Shown: piece by piece, positions 56,366-64,000 of the stretch | Layout: the number at the start of each line of letters is the position of its first letter | Position numbering within the stretch: the first letter of the stretch is position 1 | Assembly: GCF_000577895.1 (NCBI RefSeq) | Contig: NZ_HG917868.1 | Location: 2,294,001-2,358,000 of the forward strand | Origin: Clostridium bornimense | Lineage (GTDB): Bacteria; Bacillota; Clostridia; Clostridiales; Clostridiaceae | Direction of reading: 5' to 3' | DNA: 64,000 nt | The notes under the pieces: model-generated | What the model was told of the DNA's origin: nothing | Database searches by the model: none | Seen by the model: only the letters and a program-made list of their open reading frames with translations | Position numbers and translations under genes: made by a program

Positions 56366-56406
56366 AAAGTCCACGACTTCATGTTGAAGTTGTGGACTTT
56401 TTTTGT
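56366..56406 (+). terminator. Terminator of the sigma/beta-propeller operon
   Basis: AAAAAAGTCCACGACTTCA / TGAAGTTGTGGACTTTTTTT, a near-perfect hairpin with a T tail; it may also serve the convergent gene. Confidence 0.93.
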
Positions 56407-56418
56407 GGCGTACATTAT

Positions 56419-58191
56419 TTATATAATTCTATCTATGATTTTTATTATCATTTCCACTCTTTTAAATGGTGTTATAAAATAAAATCCATCTACAATATCT
56501 TTCATCTTATTGCCTAACTCTACCGCAATCTCTATTCCTACTTTTTCCGCTTCCTCTTTGTCCATATCTAGTGTAAATCTATTTAGATATTTCTCAGGTA
56601 TATGCACTCCTGGCAATTCATTATTTAAGAATTGAGCATTTTTATAACTTACTATTGGTAAGATGCCTCCTAATATTTTTACGTTATTTTCCTCTTTCAC
56701 CTTCTTAAGATATTCAAAAGTTTCATCATCATAAATAGGTTGTGTTAAAAAAAAGTTTGCTCCTCTTTCTATCTTTTTCTTCATTCTTGAAACTTCAATA
56801 TCTTTGTTTCTAACATTTAAATTTAATGCACCACCAATAGCTATATTATCATCAGTGAAAACTTCTTCATTCATCTCAGAAATTAAATTAATAAGTTTAA
56901 ATGAATTAAGATTAAATACACTCTTTGTTTCTAACTTATTAATATCAGACATTGGATCTCCTGTAAGTGCTAATACATTTCTTATATCCTCAATATGAGC
57001 TCCCATAAGACCAGATCTTATTGCATTAGTATTTTTATCTCTACAACATATATGAGGCATTGCATCTATACCAATTTCTCTTTTTATCTTTGTAGCTAGG
57101 ATAATTGAATCAACTCTTACTTTAGACATTGGCGAGTCTGGTATTGTAACTAAATCAATATTATTATCTTTGCATACCTTGGCACAATGCATCATCTTAT
57201 CTATAGACGTATCAAAAGGAGGTGCCAATTCAACAGCTAAAACAAATTTATTTTCTTTTAACTTTCCTAAAAATTTATTTTCTTTCTTTAAAGTGATATT
57301 GTTATTACCTTCTTCTTGTTTATATCTTTTTATTTCTAATTTATCATTTCTATTTAATGCTTCAACTATTTTCTTAATATGTTCTGGGCTTGTACCACAA
57401 CACCCACCAAGAATTCTAAATCCTAATCTCTTAAAATCCATCATCTTATATCCGAAATACTCTGGATTATTAGGATATATAGTTCTTTCATTTATAACTT
57501 CAGGATATCCAGTATTCGGTAATACTGCTACTATATCATCTTTTATATCTATCTCTTTTAACAATTTATATAAATGTGTTGGACCAGATCCACAATTGAA
57601 TCCATATATATCTACAGATTTATATGTTTTTATTTCACTTATAATTTTGTTTAAGCTAACTCCATCTCTAGTGAAGCCATCACCCATGATTGCAAAATTA
57701 GTTATTATAAAAGCATCTTTATTTTTACCTTTTATATACGTAGATATTTTATCTAAGTAATCTAATTTACTAAATGTTTCAAAAACAAATATATCAGCTC
57801 CAACTTCTAGAAAATTATCCACAATATATTTGTATTCGGAAAATATATCCACATCTTTTTCAACATTTGTTCTAATTGGACCTATAGAAGCTGCTACAAA
57901 TACTTCTTTTCCTTTTGCAGCATCTTTTGCTATTTTATATCCATTAACTATTATCTTTTTCAATTCCTCATCGGTAACATCTAAAGCTTCTCTATTAGCA
58001 GCAAAAGTATTTGTTCTTATAAGTTTTGCTCCTGCTTCTATGTATTCCATATGAATTTTCTTTATTTCTTCTGGATTAAGTATATTAGCTAACTCACAAC
58101 AAGGCACAGCATTTACCTTGTCCCTCATATAATAAGTCCCCATAGCTCCATCAGTTACTAATATTTTATCTTTTAAATAATCTTTTATCAT
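56419..58191 (-). CDS. Bifunctional homocysteine S-methyltransferase / methylenetetrahydrofolate reductase
   Basis: This 590-residue fusion resembles Bacillus YitJ. Residues about 1-285 are a zinc-dependent homocysteine methyltransferase domain (TDGAMGTYYM, FNCGSGP and GGCCGTSPEHI, supplying the three expected zinc cysteines). Residues about 310-590 are an MTHFR TIM barrel (LAVELAPPFDTSIDKM, CRDKNTNAIRSGLMGAH, LALTGDPMSDINK). It links one-carbon metabolism to methionine synthesis or methyl-group transfer. The start is the ATG 4-5 nt after a GGGGG site; the ATG four codons earlier has no site. No SAM riboswitch is seen in the short leader. Confidence 0.94.
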   Translation of the reverse strand: MIKDYLKDKILVTDGAMGTYYMRDKVNAVPCCELANILNPEEIKKIHMEYIEAGAKLIRTNTFAANREALDVTDEELKKIIVNGYKIAKDAAKGKEVFVAASIGPIRTNVEKDVDIFSEYKYIVDNFLEVGADIFVFETFSKLDYLDKISTYIKGKNKDAFIITNFAIMGDGFTRDGVSLNKIISEIKTYKSVDIYGFNCGSGPTHLYKLLKEIDIKDDIVAVLPNTGYPEVINERTIYPNNPEYFGYKMMDFKRLGFRILGGCCGTSPEHIKKIVEALNRNDKLEIKRYKQEEGNNNITLKKENKFLGKLKENKFVLAVELAPPFDTSIDKMMHCAKVCKDNNIDLVTIPDSPMSKVRVDSIILATKIKREIGIDAMPHICCRDKNTNAIRSGLMGAHIEDIRNVLALTGDPMSDINKLETKSVFNLNSFKLINLISEMNEEVFTDDNIAIGGALNLNVRNKDIEVSRMKKKIERGANFFLTQPIYDDETFEYLKKVKEENNVKILGGILPIVSYKNAQFLNNELPGVHIPEKYLNRFTLDMDKEEAEKVGIEIAVELGNKMKDIVDGFYFITPFKRVEMIIKIIDRII

Positions 58192-58350
58192 TATAGCCCC
58201 CATTTAATAAAATTAATATCTATATAATTTTATCATACTCCTTATTTTGTATATAATAAATTTTTAATTTTGGTTAATATACCATTATTATTATAGTATT
58301 ATTTATTCTCCACTCTCAAATAATATTATTGTACTAGGGAGGTGTTTAAA

Positions 58351-58575
58351 TTGAATAATAAAAATACTAAATTAAATAATCAAGAATTACGATTGAATGA
58401 AATAATTAATTTGGTAGAAAATTATACTCGAACAGCTAAACACCTTGAAACCCATAGTAATATTTCTTCTCCTAATAAAATAGCAGAAGCTAAGGATATT
58501 CAAGCAAGAAGAGAAGATGCCATTAATCATCTTAAAAACAAAATTCTATGTAATGAAAATTCTAGCTTTAGTTAA
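58351..58575 (+). CDS. Small protein of unknown function (TTG start)
   Basis: This is a 74-residue soluble, helical, Asn/Lys/Glu-rich protein (LNNQELRLNEIINLVENYTRTAKHLETH, then EAKDIQARREDAINHLKNKI). It starts with TTG 7-8 nt after AGGGAGG; the GTG three codons upstream is part of that ribosome site and was rejected. I cannot assign a family with certainty, though similar small proteins occur in other clostridia. It is a single gene with its own terminator, possibly spore-related given the size, but that is a guess. Confidence 0.65.
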   Translation: MNNKNTKLNNQELRLNEIINLVENYTRTAKHLETHSNISSPNKIAEAKDIQARREDAINHLKNKILCNENSSFS

Positions 58576-58599
58576 TTTCTACCCCACGAATTTCCAAAT

Positions 58600-58624
58600 A
58601 GGTGCCTTAGGCACCTCTTTTTTT
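58600..58624 (+). terminator. Terminator of the small gene
   Basis: AGGTGCC-tta-GGCACCT followed by T-rich sequence. Confidence 0.88.
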
Positions 58625-58735
58625 ATTTATCTTTCTAAAAAAAAGTGTTGCAAAATAATTATATATCTTACAACACTTAAAAAAAACCTTACGTATAATG
58701 TTATTATATTCTTAATACTACTTTTTTATTCTTAT

Positions 58736-59410
58736 TTATATATTATTTATTTGCCAGTCTATTTCTTTTTTATGTAGTGATTTTAAAATATCATTTGCTT
58801 TTGAAAAATGTTTACATCCAAAAAATCCTCTTGAAGCTGATAACGGACTAGGATGTGGTGCTGTTAAAATAAAATGGCTCTTATTTGTTATAAGTTTTAG
58901 TTTTTCTTTAGCATTATTTCCCCATAATATAAATATTATAGGATCTTCTCTTTCGTTTAATTTTGAGATAACTTTATCAGTAAATATCTCCCAACCTTTG
59001 TTTTTATGAGAATTTGGTTCCCCTTCTCTAACTGTTAATACTGTATTTAAAAGCAAAACTCCTTGTTCTGCCCAAGGTACTAGATATCCATTATTAGGGA
59101 TGAAACATCCTAAATCATTTTGCAATTCCTTATACATATTTAATAAAGATGGTGGAATCTTAATTCCTTTATTTACAGAAAAAGCTAAGCCATGAGCTTG
59201 ATTCTCTCCATGATAAGGATCTTGACCTAATATAACTATTTTAACATCTTCATATGATGTTAATTTTAAAGCATTAAATATATCATACATACTAGGATAT
59301 ATCTTTTTATTTTTATATTCATCAATAAGAAATTTTCTAAGATTTATATAATAATCCTTAGAAAATTCCCCTGATAATATATCATCCCATTTATTATTAA
59401 ATTCAACCAT
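58736..59410 (-). CDS. ung: Uracil-DNA glycosylase, family 1
   Basis: This 224-residue enzyme removes uracil from DNA. The catalytic motif [18 protein letters not shown] (catalytic Asp) and the leucine-loop [14 protein letters not shown] are both present, so it should be active. The start is the ATG (MVEFNN) 7 nt after GAGGAG; five extra residues from an earlier ATG lack a ribosome site. Neighbours are unrelated. Confidence 0.97.
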   Translation of the reverse strand: MVEFNNKWDDILSGEFSKDYYINLRKFLIDEYKNKKIYPSMYDIFNALKLTSYEDVKIVILGQDPYHGENQAHGLAFSVNKGIKIPPSLLNMYKELQNDLGCFIPNNGYLVPWAEQGVLLLNTVLTVREGEPNSHKNKGWEIFTDKVISKLNEREDPIIFILWGNNAKEKLKLITNKSHFILTAPHPSPLSASRGFFGCKHFSKANDILKSLHKKEIDWQINNI

Positions 59411-59497
59411 AGCTACACTCCTCATATAATTAACTTCATATATATTATTCTTTCATAACAAGTTAATTTATTCAAGTGCATAGAATTTAATTATCCA

Positions 59498-60985
59498 TTA
59501 TTCTTTATCTATATCTTTCAATTCGTTAATTGCTCCTACTAATTCTGATATAATTGATTCCCCTTTTTTAGCTTGCTCTATATGTTCATTAGACATAGCA
59601 AAAGTTTGTTCTGTGTTTGCCATAGTTTCCTCTGAAACTGTTGATATATTAGCGATTGCTTTACTTATTGCTTCATTAGAATTCATAACTTCATTGACAC
59701 TATCTTTTACAAAATCATTTTTTTCAATTATAGAATTAACGTTAGCATTTATATCTTCAAAAATTATTTTAGTCTCTTCAACTAATAAATTTTGAACACC
59801 ATTACTTTCCCTTAGCACTTCTACCATCTTATTAGATTTATTGCTTTTATCTTGTAATCTTTTTATTATCATATTAATATTCTTTGTAGCTTCTTTAGAT
59901 TGATATGCCAAACTTCCAACTTCTTCAGCAACAACACTGAATCCTTTTCCAAGTTCACCTGCTCTTGCAGCTTCTATTGATGCATTTAATGCTAAAAGGT
60001 TAGTTTGATTAGCTATTGCTGTAATAGTTGACGTTATATTAGCTATTTCATTAGATTCCTCTCTAAATTCATTAACTAATTTATATACCTCATTTGTATT
60101 TTCTGTAACGACTCTTGATTCATCAAATAGCTTGTTTACTATATCTGATCCCTTATCTACAACATTAGAGGTGGTAATCGATGCATTATTCATATCTTCA
60201 CAAGCTTTTACCGATTCCTCTATTTCCCTTTGTATCTTAATTATATTTTCAGATTGACTTTCAATATCTTCTGCTAATCCACTGGTCCCCTGTGCTATCT
60301 CTTCAATAGCTGTAGATACTAATCTAGAAGACTGTGCTATTTCATTTATAATATTATTAATTTTACTTGAATTTTCTACAACTACATTGCTACTCTCTAA
60401 AATCTTATTTGTTGTTTTTTCTTGTTTTTCTTTAGCAGCTAAAATCTCGCTTAAATTATCATCCACTTTTTTTATATATAAACAGTTTAAGGTTACTATA
60501 AAATAAACTACAATATAAAAAACAATTGTTGTAGCTACCATTATTATATATGACATAAATTCTGCTAAATTCCCAGTATATATATCATATATTATCTTAA
60601 TAATTTCTAATATAGCTCCTATTGTCATAAAGGAAAATACTAATTTTCTATCAGCATAACTAACATATGTAATTATTGCACAAAATAAACAAGTAATGAC
60701 TACAAGTTCATCAGTCCCCATTAAAGCCCCACATACAGGTAAAAATACAGTAGCAAAAGTAGTATATTTTATATAATTACTACTTTTATCTCTAATATAA
60801 ATTATTGTAGAACAAATATGCATTAATATAATTACTACTATAATTGATATAGAAATACCTTTACCAAGTCTCCCCATCATAAATGACATTGTCATTAATA
60901 TTGATATTAATACCACCATAATCCAAGTTACTGTTATTGATAATCTATTGGCAAATCTGGTTATTCTATTTTCGTTATTTCCCAA
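59498..60985 (-). CDS. Methyl-accepting chemotaxis protein 1 (TTG start)
   Basis: This is a 495-residue receptor. The N-terminal about 185 residues contain six hydrophobic segments with almost no extracellular loop, so sensing is probably by the membrane domain itself rather than by Cache or four-helix domains. The cytoplasmic MCP signalling domain has its hairpin tip at [29 protein letters not shown]. It starts with TTG 7 nt after AGGGGGG. It is a paralogue of the next two genes. It would couple to CheA/CheW, not encoded here. Confidence 0.92.
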   Translation of the reverse strand: MGNNENRITRFANRLSITVTWIMVVLISILMTMSFMMGRLGKGISISIIVVIILMHICSTIIYIRDKSSNYIKYTTFATVFLPVCGALMGTDELVVITCLFCAIITYVSYADRKLVFSFMTIGAILEIIKIIYDIYTGNLAEFMSYIIMVATTIVFYIVVYFIVTLNCLYIKKVDDNLSEILAAKEKQEKTTNKILESSNVVVENSSKINNIINEIAQSSRLVSTAIEEIAQGTSGLAEDIESQSENIIKIQREIEESVKACEDMNNASITTSNVVDKGSDIVNKLFDESRVVTENTNEVYKLVNEFREESNEIANITSTITAIANQTNLLALNASIEAARAGELGKGFSVVAEEVGSLAYQSKEATKNINMIIKRLQDKSNKSNKMVEVLRESNGVQNLLVEETKIIFEDINANVNSIIEKNDFVKDSVNEVMNSNEAISKAIANISTVSEETMANTEQTFAMSNEHIEQAKKGESIISELVGAINELKDIDKE

Positions 60986-61048
60986 TTTATGTCCCCCCTA
61001 GATGAATATAGTTATCATTATTATTATCGTATTTAATATAAATTTCTT

Positions 61049-61100
61049 AATAAAGAAGCTATTATAAAATTCATTTGAATTTATAATAGCTTCTTTATTA
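61049..61100 (-). terminator. Long hairpin after the second chemotaxis receptor gene
   Basis: AATAAAGAAGCTATTATAAA / TTTATAATAGCTTCTTTATT, a nearly perfect 20-bp stem directly past the stop codon. Confidence 0.85.
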
Positions 61101-62573
61101 TTATTTTATCAACTCATTAACGATAGAAACTAACTCTTTTATTAATCTATTTGTCTCATTAGCTTGAGTAATATTTTCATTTGACATCGCTAAAGTTTCT
61201 TCTGTATTGGACATAGTTTCTTCAGAAATAGCTGATATATTTGTTATAGATTTTACAATAACATCATTAGATTTTAATATATCTATAATTCTACTTTTTA
61301 CTTTTTCATTTCCTAATATTATACTTTCTACATCCTTGTCAATCTTATTAAATACTTCTTCTGTTCTATTAACTAATTCATTTTGTACATTATTGCTAAT
61401 AGTTAACTTACTTACTACATCTGTAGATTTGTTAGCTTTTTGTTGAAGATTATTAATAATGTCACTTATATTTTTTGTTGCTTCACTACATTGTCCAGCT
61501 AAAGTTCCAACTTCATTAGCTACTACACTAAAACCTTTCCCCATTTCTCCTGCTCTAGCTGCTTCTATCGATGCATTTAATGCTAAAAGATTAGTTTGTT
61601 TTGCTATACCTTGAATCACTGATATAATACTAGCTATTTCTTCACACTCGTCTTGTAATTCACCCATTAACTTAGCTACTTCTTCTGTATTTCTTGTAAC
61701 AATATTTGATTCTAATGTAAGTTTTTGAACTATATCCGTACCTTCATTTATTACTTCAGAAGCGTTATTTGAAGTTTCATCCATAATATTACATTCTTCA
61801 ACTGCCCCTTCTATTTTTGATTGTATCTCTTCTACACTTTCAGATTGACTTTGTATATCTTCAGCAGTTGTACTAGCTCCTTGCGCTATTTCTTCTATAG
61901 CACAAGTAACCGCCTCTGTAGAACTCTTTATTTCTTCTACTAAATTACTTACTATATTGGAATTTTCACTTACAGATTGAGCTATTCTTATATTTCTTTC
62001 AAAATCAGCTTCTTGTTTAGCTTTTGCTTTCATAATTTCATGTAGGTTTTCACCAGATACCCTCATATATTTTTCAATAACTGTAACAACTATATATAGA
62101 GTTATAAAAAATGCTGCTGAAGCTGCTAACATAATTATATAAGCTATCAAATTCTCCCTTATATTCACAATACCATCTAATATTATCTTAATAACTTCTA
62201 TAACTGAAGTTAGAGAGATGAAAAAAATAGTTCTATTCTTTTTTGCATATAAAGCAGATATTGTTAATAACGGAAATGCAAATGTGTACATTATTAGTTC
62301 TTTACTAGCAAATATAGTTAGTACCCATGGTATATATAGAGAAAAAAATGAAAGCATTCCTACTTTACTATCTGATTTATCTTTTCTGTAAGTAACAGTA
62401 GCTACAATTAGCATTATCTGCAAATATGAAAGTATTCCTACAACAACTATTGGATTGATTCTCCCCATATAAACAGACAATAATAAGCCTAAGTCTGTTA
62501 TAATTGCTAATATCCATGAAACAATTAAATTCATCTTATTAGCATACATATTAAACTTTTTCTGATTATCCAT
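61101..62573 (-). CDS. Methyl-accepting chemotaxis protein 2
   Basis: This is a 490-residue paralogue of the flanking receptors: six predicted membrane segments (1-180), then the MCP signalling domain with [39 protein letters not shown] site lies about 10 nt before the ATG. The gap of 34 nt to the third receptor gene suggests the two are co-transcribed; the strong terminator lies after this one. Confidence 0.92.
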   Translation of the reverse strand: MDNQKKFNMYANKMNLIVSWILAIITDLGLLLSVYMGRINPIVVVGILSYLQIMLIVATVTYRKDKSDSKVGMLSFFSLYIPWVLTIFASKELIMYTFAFPLLTISALYAKKNRTIFFISLTSVIEVIKIILDGIVNIRENLIAYIIMLAASAAFFITLYIVVTVIEKYMRVSGENLHEIMKAKAKQEADFERNIRIAQSVSENSNIVSNLVEEIKSSTEAVTCAIEEIAQGASTTAEDIQSQSESVEEIQSKIEGAVEECNIMDETSNNASEVINEGTDIVQKLTLESNIVTRNTEEVAKLMGELQDECEEIASIISVIQGIAKQTNLLALNASIEAARAGEMGKGFSVVANEVGTLAGQCSEATKNISDIINNLQQKANKSTDVVSKLTISNNVQNELVNRTEEVFNKIDKDVESIILGNEKVKSRIIDILKSNDVIVKSITNISAISEETMSNTEETLAMSNENITQANETNRLIKELVSIVNELIK

Positions 62574-62607
62574 CTTAATTTTTCTCCTCTTCTTTTGTGC
62601 TTATATA

Positions 62608-64000
62608 TTAATTGCTTATTTTTTCTAATTGTTCTATAACCTTCACTAATTCTCCAACTAATTTTCTTGCATGATTAGAATGAATTATATATTCACTAGA
62701 CATTGCTGCAGTTTCTTCTGAATTAGACATAGTTTCCTCTGATACAGCAGATATACTTGTTATTGATGCAGTGATTATATCACTTGATTTCACAACCTCA
62801 TCTATACTGTTTTTAACTAAATTATTCTTGTTCATTATTTCACTAATTTCATTATTTATTTTACCAAAAACAGTATCAGTCTCTTCTACTAAACTATTTT
62901 GTTTTCCATTACTTATAGTAAGTCTTTCAACTACTTCACTAGATTTATTACACTTGTTTTGAAGCTTTACTACAATACTATCAATATTCTTAGTTGCTTC
63001 CTTACATTGATCTGCAAGTAAACCTACCTCATTTGCAACGACACTAAATCCTTTTCCTGCTTCTCCAGCTCTAGCTGCTTCTATAGATGCATTTAATGCT
63101 AAAAGATTAGTTTGACCTGCTATTCCAGATATAACACCAGTAATATCTGCTATTTCTTTTGATTCTTCTAAAAGTTCCTTCATAATACCATATACTTCTT
63201 TTGTATTATCAGTAACTATATTAGATTCTTCAATAAGCTCTTTTAAAATATCTTCTCCTTGCTTTATTACTGTGTAAGCATTTTCTGAAGATTTTTCCAT
63301 CAAATCACATGCCTTTGATGATTCTTCTATATCTGAATTTATTTTATCTAAATGACTAGATTGCATTTGTATATCTTCCGCTGTAGTAGTAGCCCCTTTT
63401 GATATTTCTTCTATTGCAAAAGCTACTGATTCAGATGAAGTAGATATCTCTTCAACAATTCTATCTATCTCATTAGAATTTTCTGATACAACTTTTATAG
63501 TCTTCTTTATTTCTGCTGCAATTTCATCTTGTTTTTGTTTCGCTTCTTCAACTCTTCTTAAATTCTCTATAGAATTACTAATATTACTGTCAATTACATT
63601 AGTTACGATATACATAATAATATAAAATGATACTGAAGCTATAATCATAGTAGTATATAATGAAAAATTGAAATTATCTAATCTATTATAATCATATATA
63701 CTTTTTGCAACTTCTAAAACTAATGCCATCACCCCAAGGATAACTACTAGTCTCCTATCTGAATAAGTACAGTATATTGCGGATATCACTAATACGAAAA
63801 CATATATTTCTATATTTTCTGTTCTATAAAATATTATTCCCCAAGCTAAATATGATGATAAAAAAGTTAATATACCTGAAAAATAATTTTTATTATTCTT
63901 CTTATAAGCTATTGTGGCCAATATTATAGGAATTTGTATTAAGATAATATAAATGGCATTTACCCACCAGCGTGATCCTTCTTCAAAAGAATTGCTAATC
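62608..64000 (-). CDS. Methyl-accepting chemotaxis protein 3, partial (start outside window)
   Basis: 464 residues are visible; the frame remains open to the right edge, so the first membrane segment(s) and start are missing. An internal TTG at 63921 is not the start: the upstream codons encode a further membrane helix ([19 protein letters not shown]) matching the layout of the other two receptors. The signalling tip [29 protein letters not shown] is intact. It ends KISN, 34 nt before the second receptor. Confidence 0.9.
   Translation of the reverse strand, partial: ISNSFEEGSRWWVNAIYIILIQIPIILATIAYKKNNKNYFSGILTFLSSYLAWGIIFYRTENIEIYVFVLVISAIYCTYSDRRLVVILGVMALVLEVAKSIYDYNRLDNFNFSLYTTMIIASVSFYIIMYIVTNVIDSNISNSIENLRRVEEAKQKQDEIAAEIKKTIKVVSENSNEIDRIVEEISTSSESVAFAIEEISKGATTTAEDIQMQSSHLDKINSDIEESSKACDLMEKSSENAYTVIKQGEDILKELIEESNIVTDNTKEVYGIMKELLEESKEIADITGVISGIAGQTNLLALNASIEAARAGEAGKGFSVVANEVGLLADQCKEATKNIDSIVVKLQNKCNKSSEVVERLTISNGKQNSLVEETDTVFGKINNEISEIMNKNNLVKNSIDEVVKSSDIITASITSISAVSEETMSNSEETAAMSSEYIIHSNHARKLVGELVKVIEQLEKISN

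Noticed and set aside
57170-57760. A 196-codon plus-strand frame
   Set aside because: It is antisense to the methyltransferase/MTHFR fusion; hydrophobicity comes from the complementary codons.
58192-58350. SAM riboswitch before the methyltransferase/MTHFR gene
   Set aside because: Only about 150 nt of AT-rich sequence without the conserved S-box core.
63919-63921. TTG as the start of the third chemoreceptor
   Set aside because: The frame continues upstream to the edge and encodes a membrane helix shared with the paralogues.

Overview
The window is low-GC, clostridial chromosomal DNA, most consistent with Clostridium sensu stricto. The evidence is the spore genes (an alpha/beta-type SASP and a YtxC homologue), T-box leaders before pheS and thrS, an infC-rpmI-rplT operon, a KtrAB-type potassium system, large Opp-type ABC transporters and an anaerobe-style YitJ-like methyltransferase/reductase. 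No phage, conjugative element, insertion sequence, cas gene or rRNA was seen, so this is mostly core genome. What is unusual lies between the genes.

Layout. 1-2061 is the N-terminal part of an M16C (insulinase-type) peptidase running off the left edge. 2443-9031 holds a DUF523 protein, MutS2, a U32-family protein and a long ZapA. 9212-10136 is bioY plus an overlapping DUF1284 gene, under a clear BirA operator. 10515-20528 is translation and ion transport: pheST with a T-box, a SpoU-type methyltransferase, ktrA/ktrB-like genes, infC-rpmI-rplT (AUU start, attenuator leader) and thrS with its T-box, followed by ytxC. 21850-33475 holds a DUF6873-like gene, a 1834-residue cell-surface S8 protease, a small conserved gene, tRNA-Cys, a phage-type lysozyme with two LysM repeats, a secreted unknown, hslO, a methyltransferase and a divergent SASP.

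33954-50372 is almost entirely peptide transport, all on the minus strand. One complete system is SBP-B-C-D-F plus a small membrane protein. A second is B-C-D-F followed by three tandem paralogous OppA lipoproteins. Three of the four binding-protein genes have their own recognisable promoter, and two share a conserved leader with an intrinsic terminator inside it. 50738-52384 is dapA-dapB. The rest is an Rpn-type nuclease with an in-frame 12-bp repeat, an ECF sigma factor paired with a membrane-anchored beta-propeller protein, the homocysteine methyltransferase/MTHFR fusion, a small unknown gene, ung and three tandem chemotaxis receptors, the last running off the right edge.

The main find is two families of dispersed intergenic repeats. 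Family 1 has a 20-nt core (CTGTTCTAATTAAGTAGTGG), seen 14 times in both orientations. It occurs as direct copies about 68-72 nt apart, and three times as an exact 83-bp inverted pair with a related interior, resembling a REP/REPIN system. Family 2 is a longer (about 170-300 bp) palindrome-rich element, seen at four loci, whose hairpins show paired compensatory changes between copies. I do not recognise either family as a named element. Two unrelated operons also share nearly the same terminator sequence.
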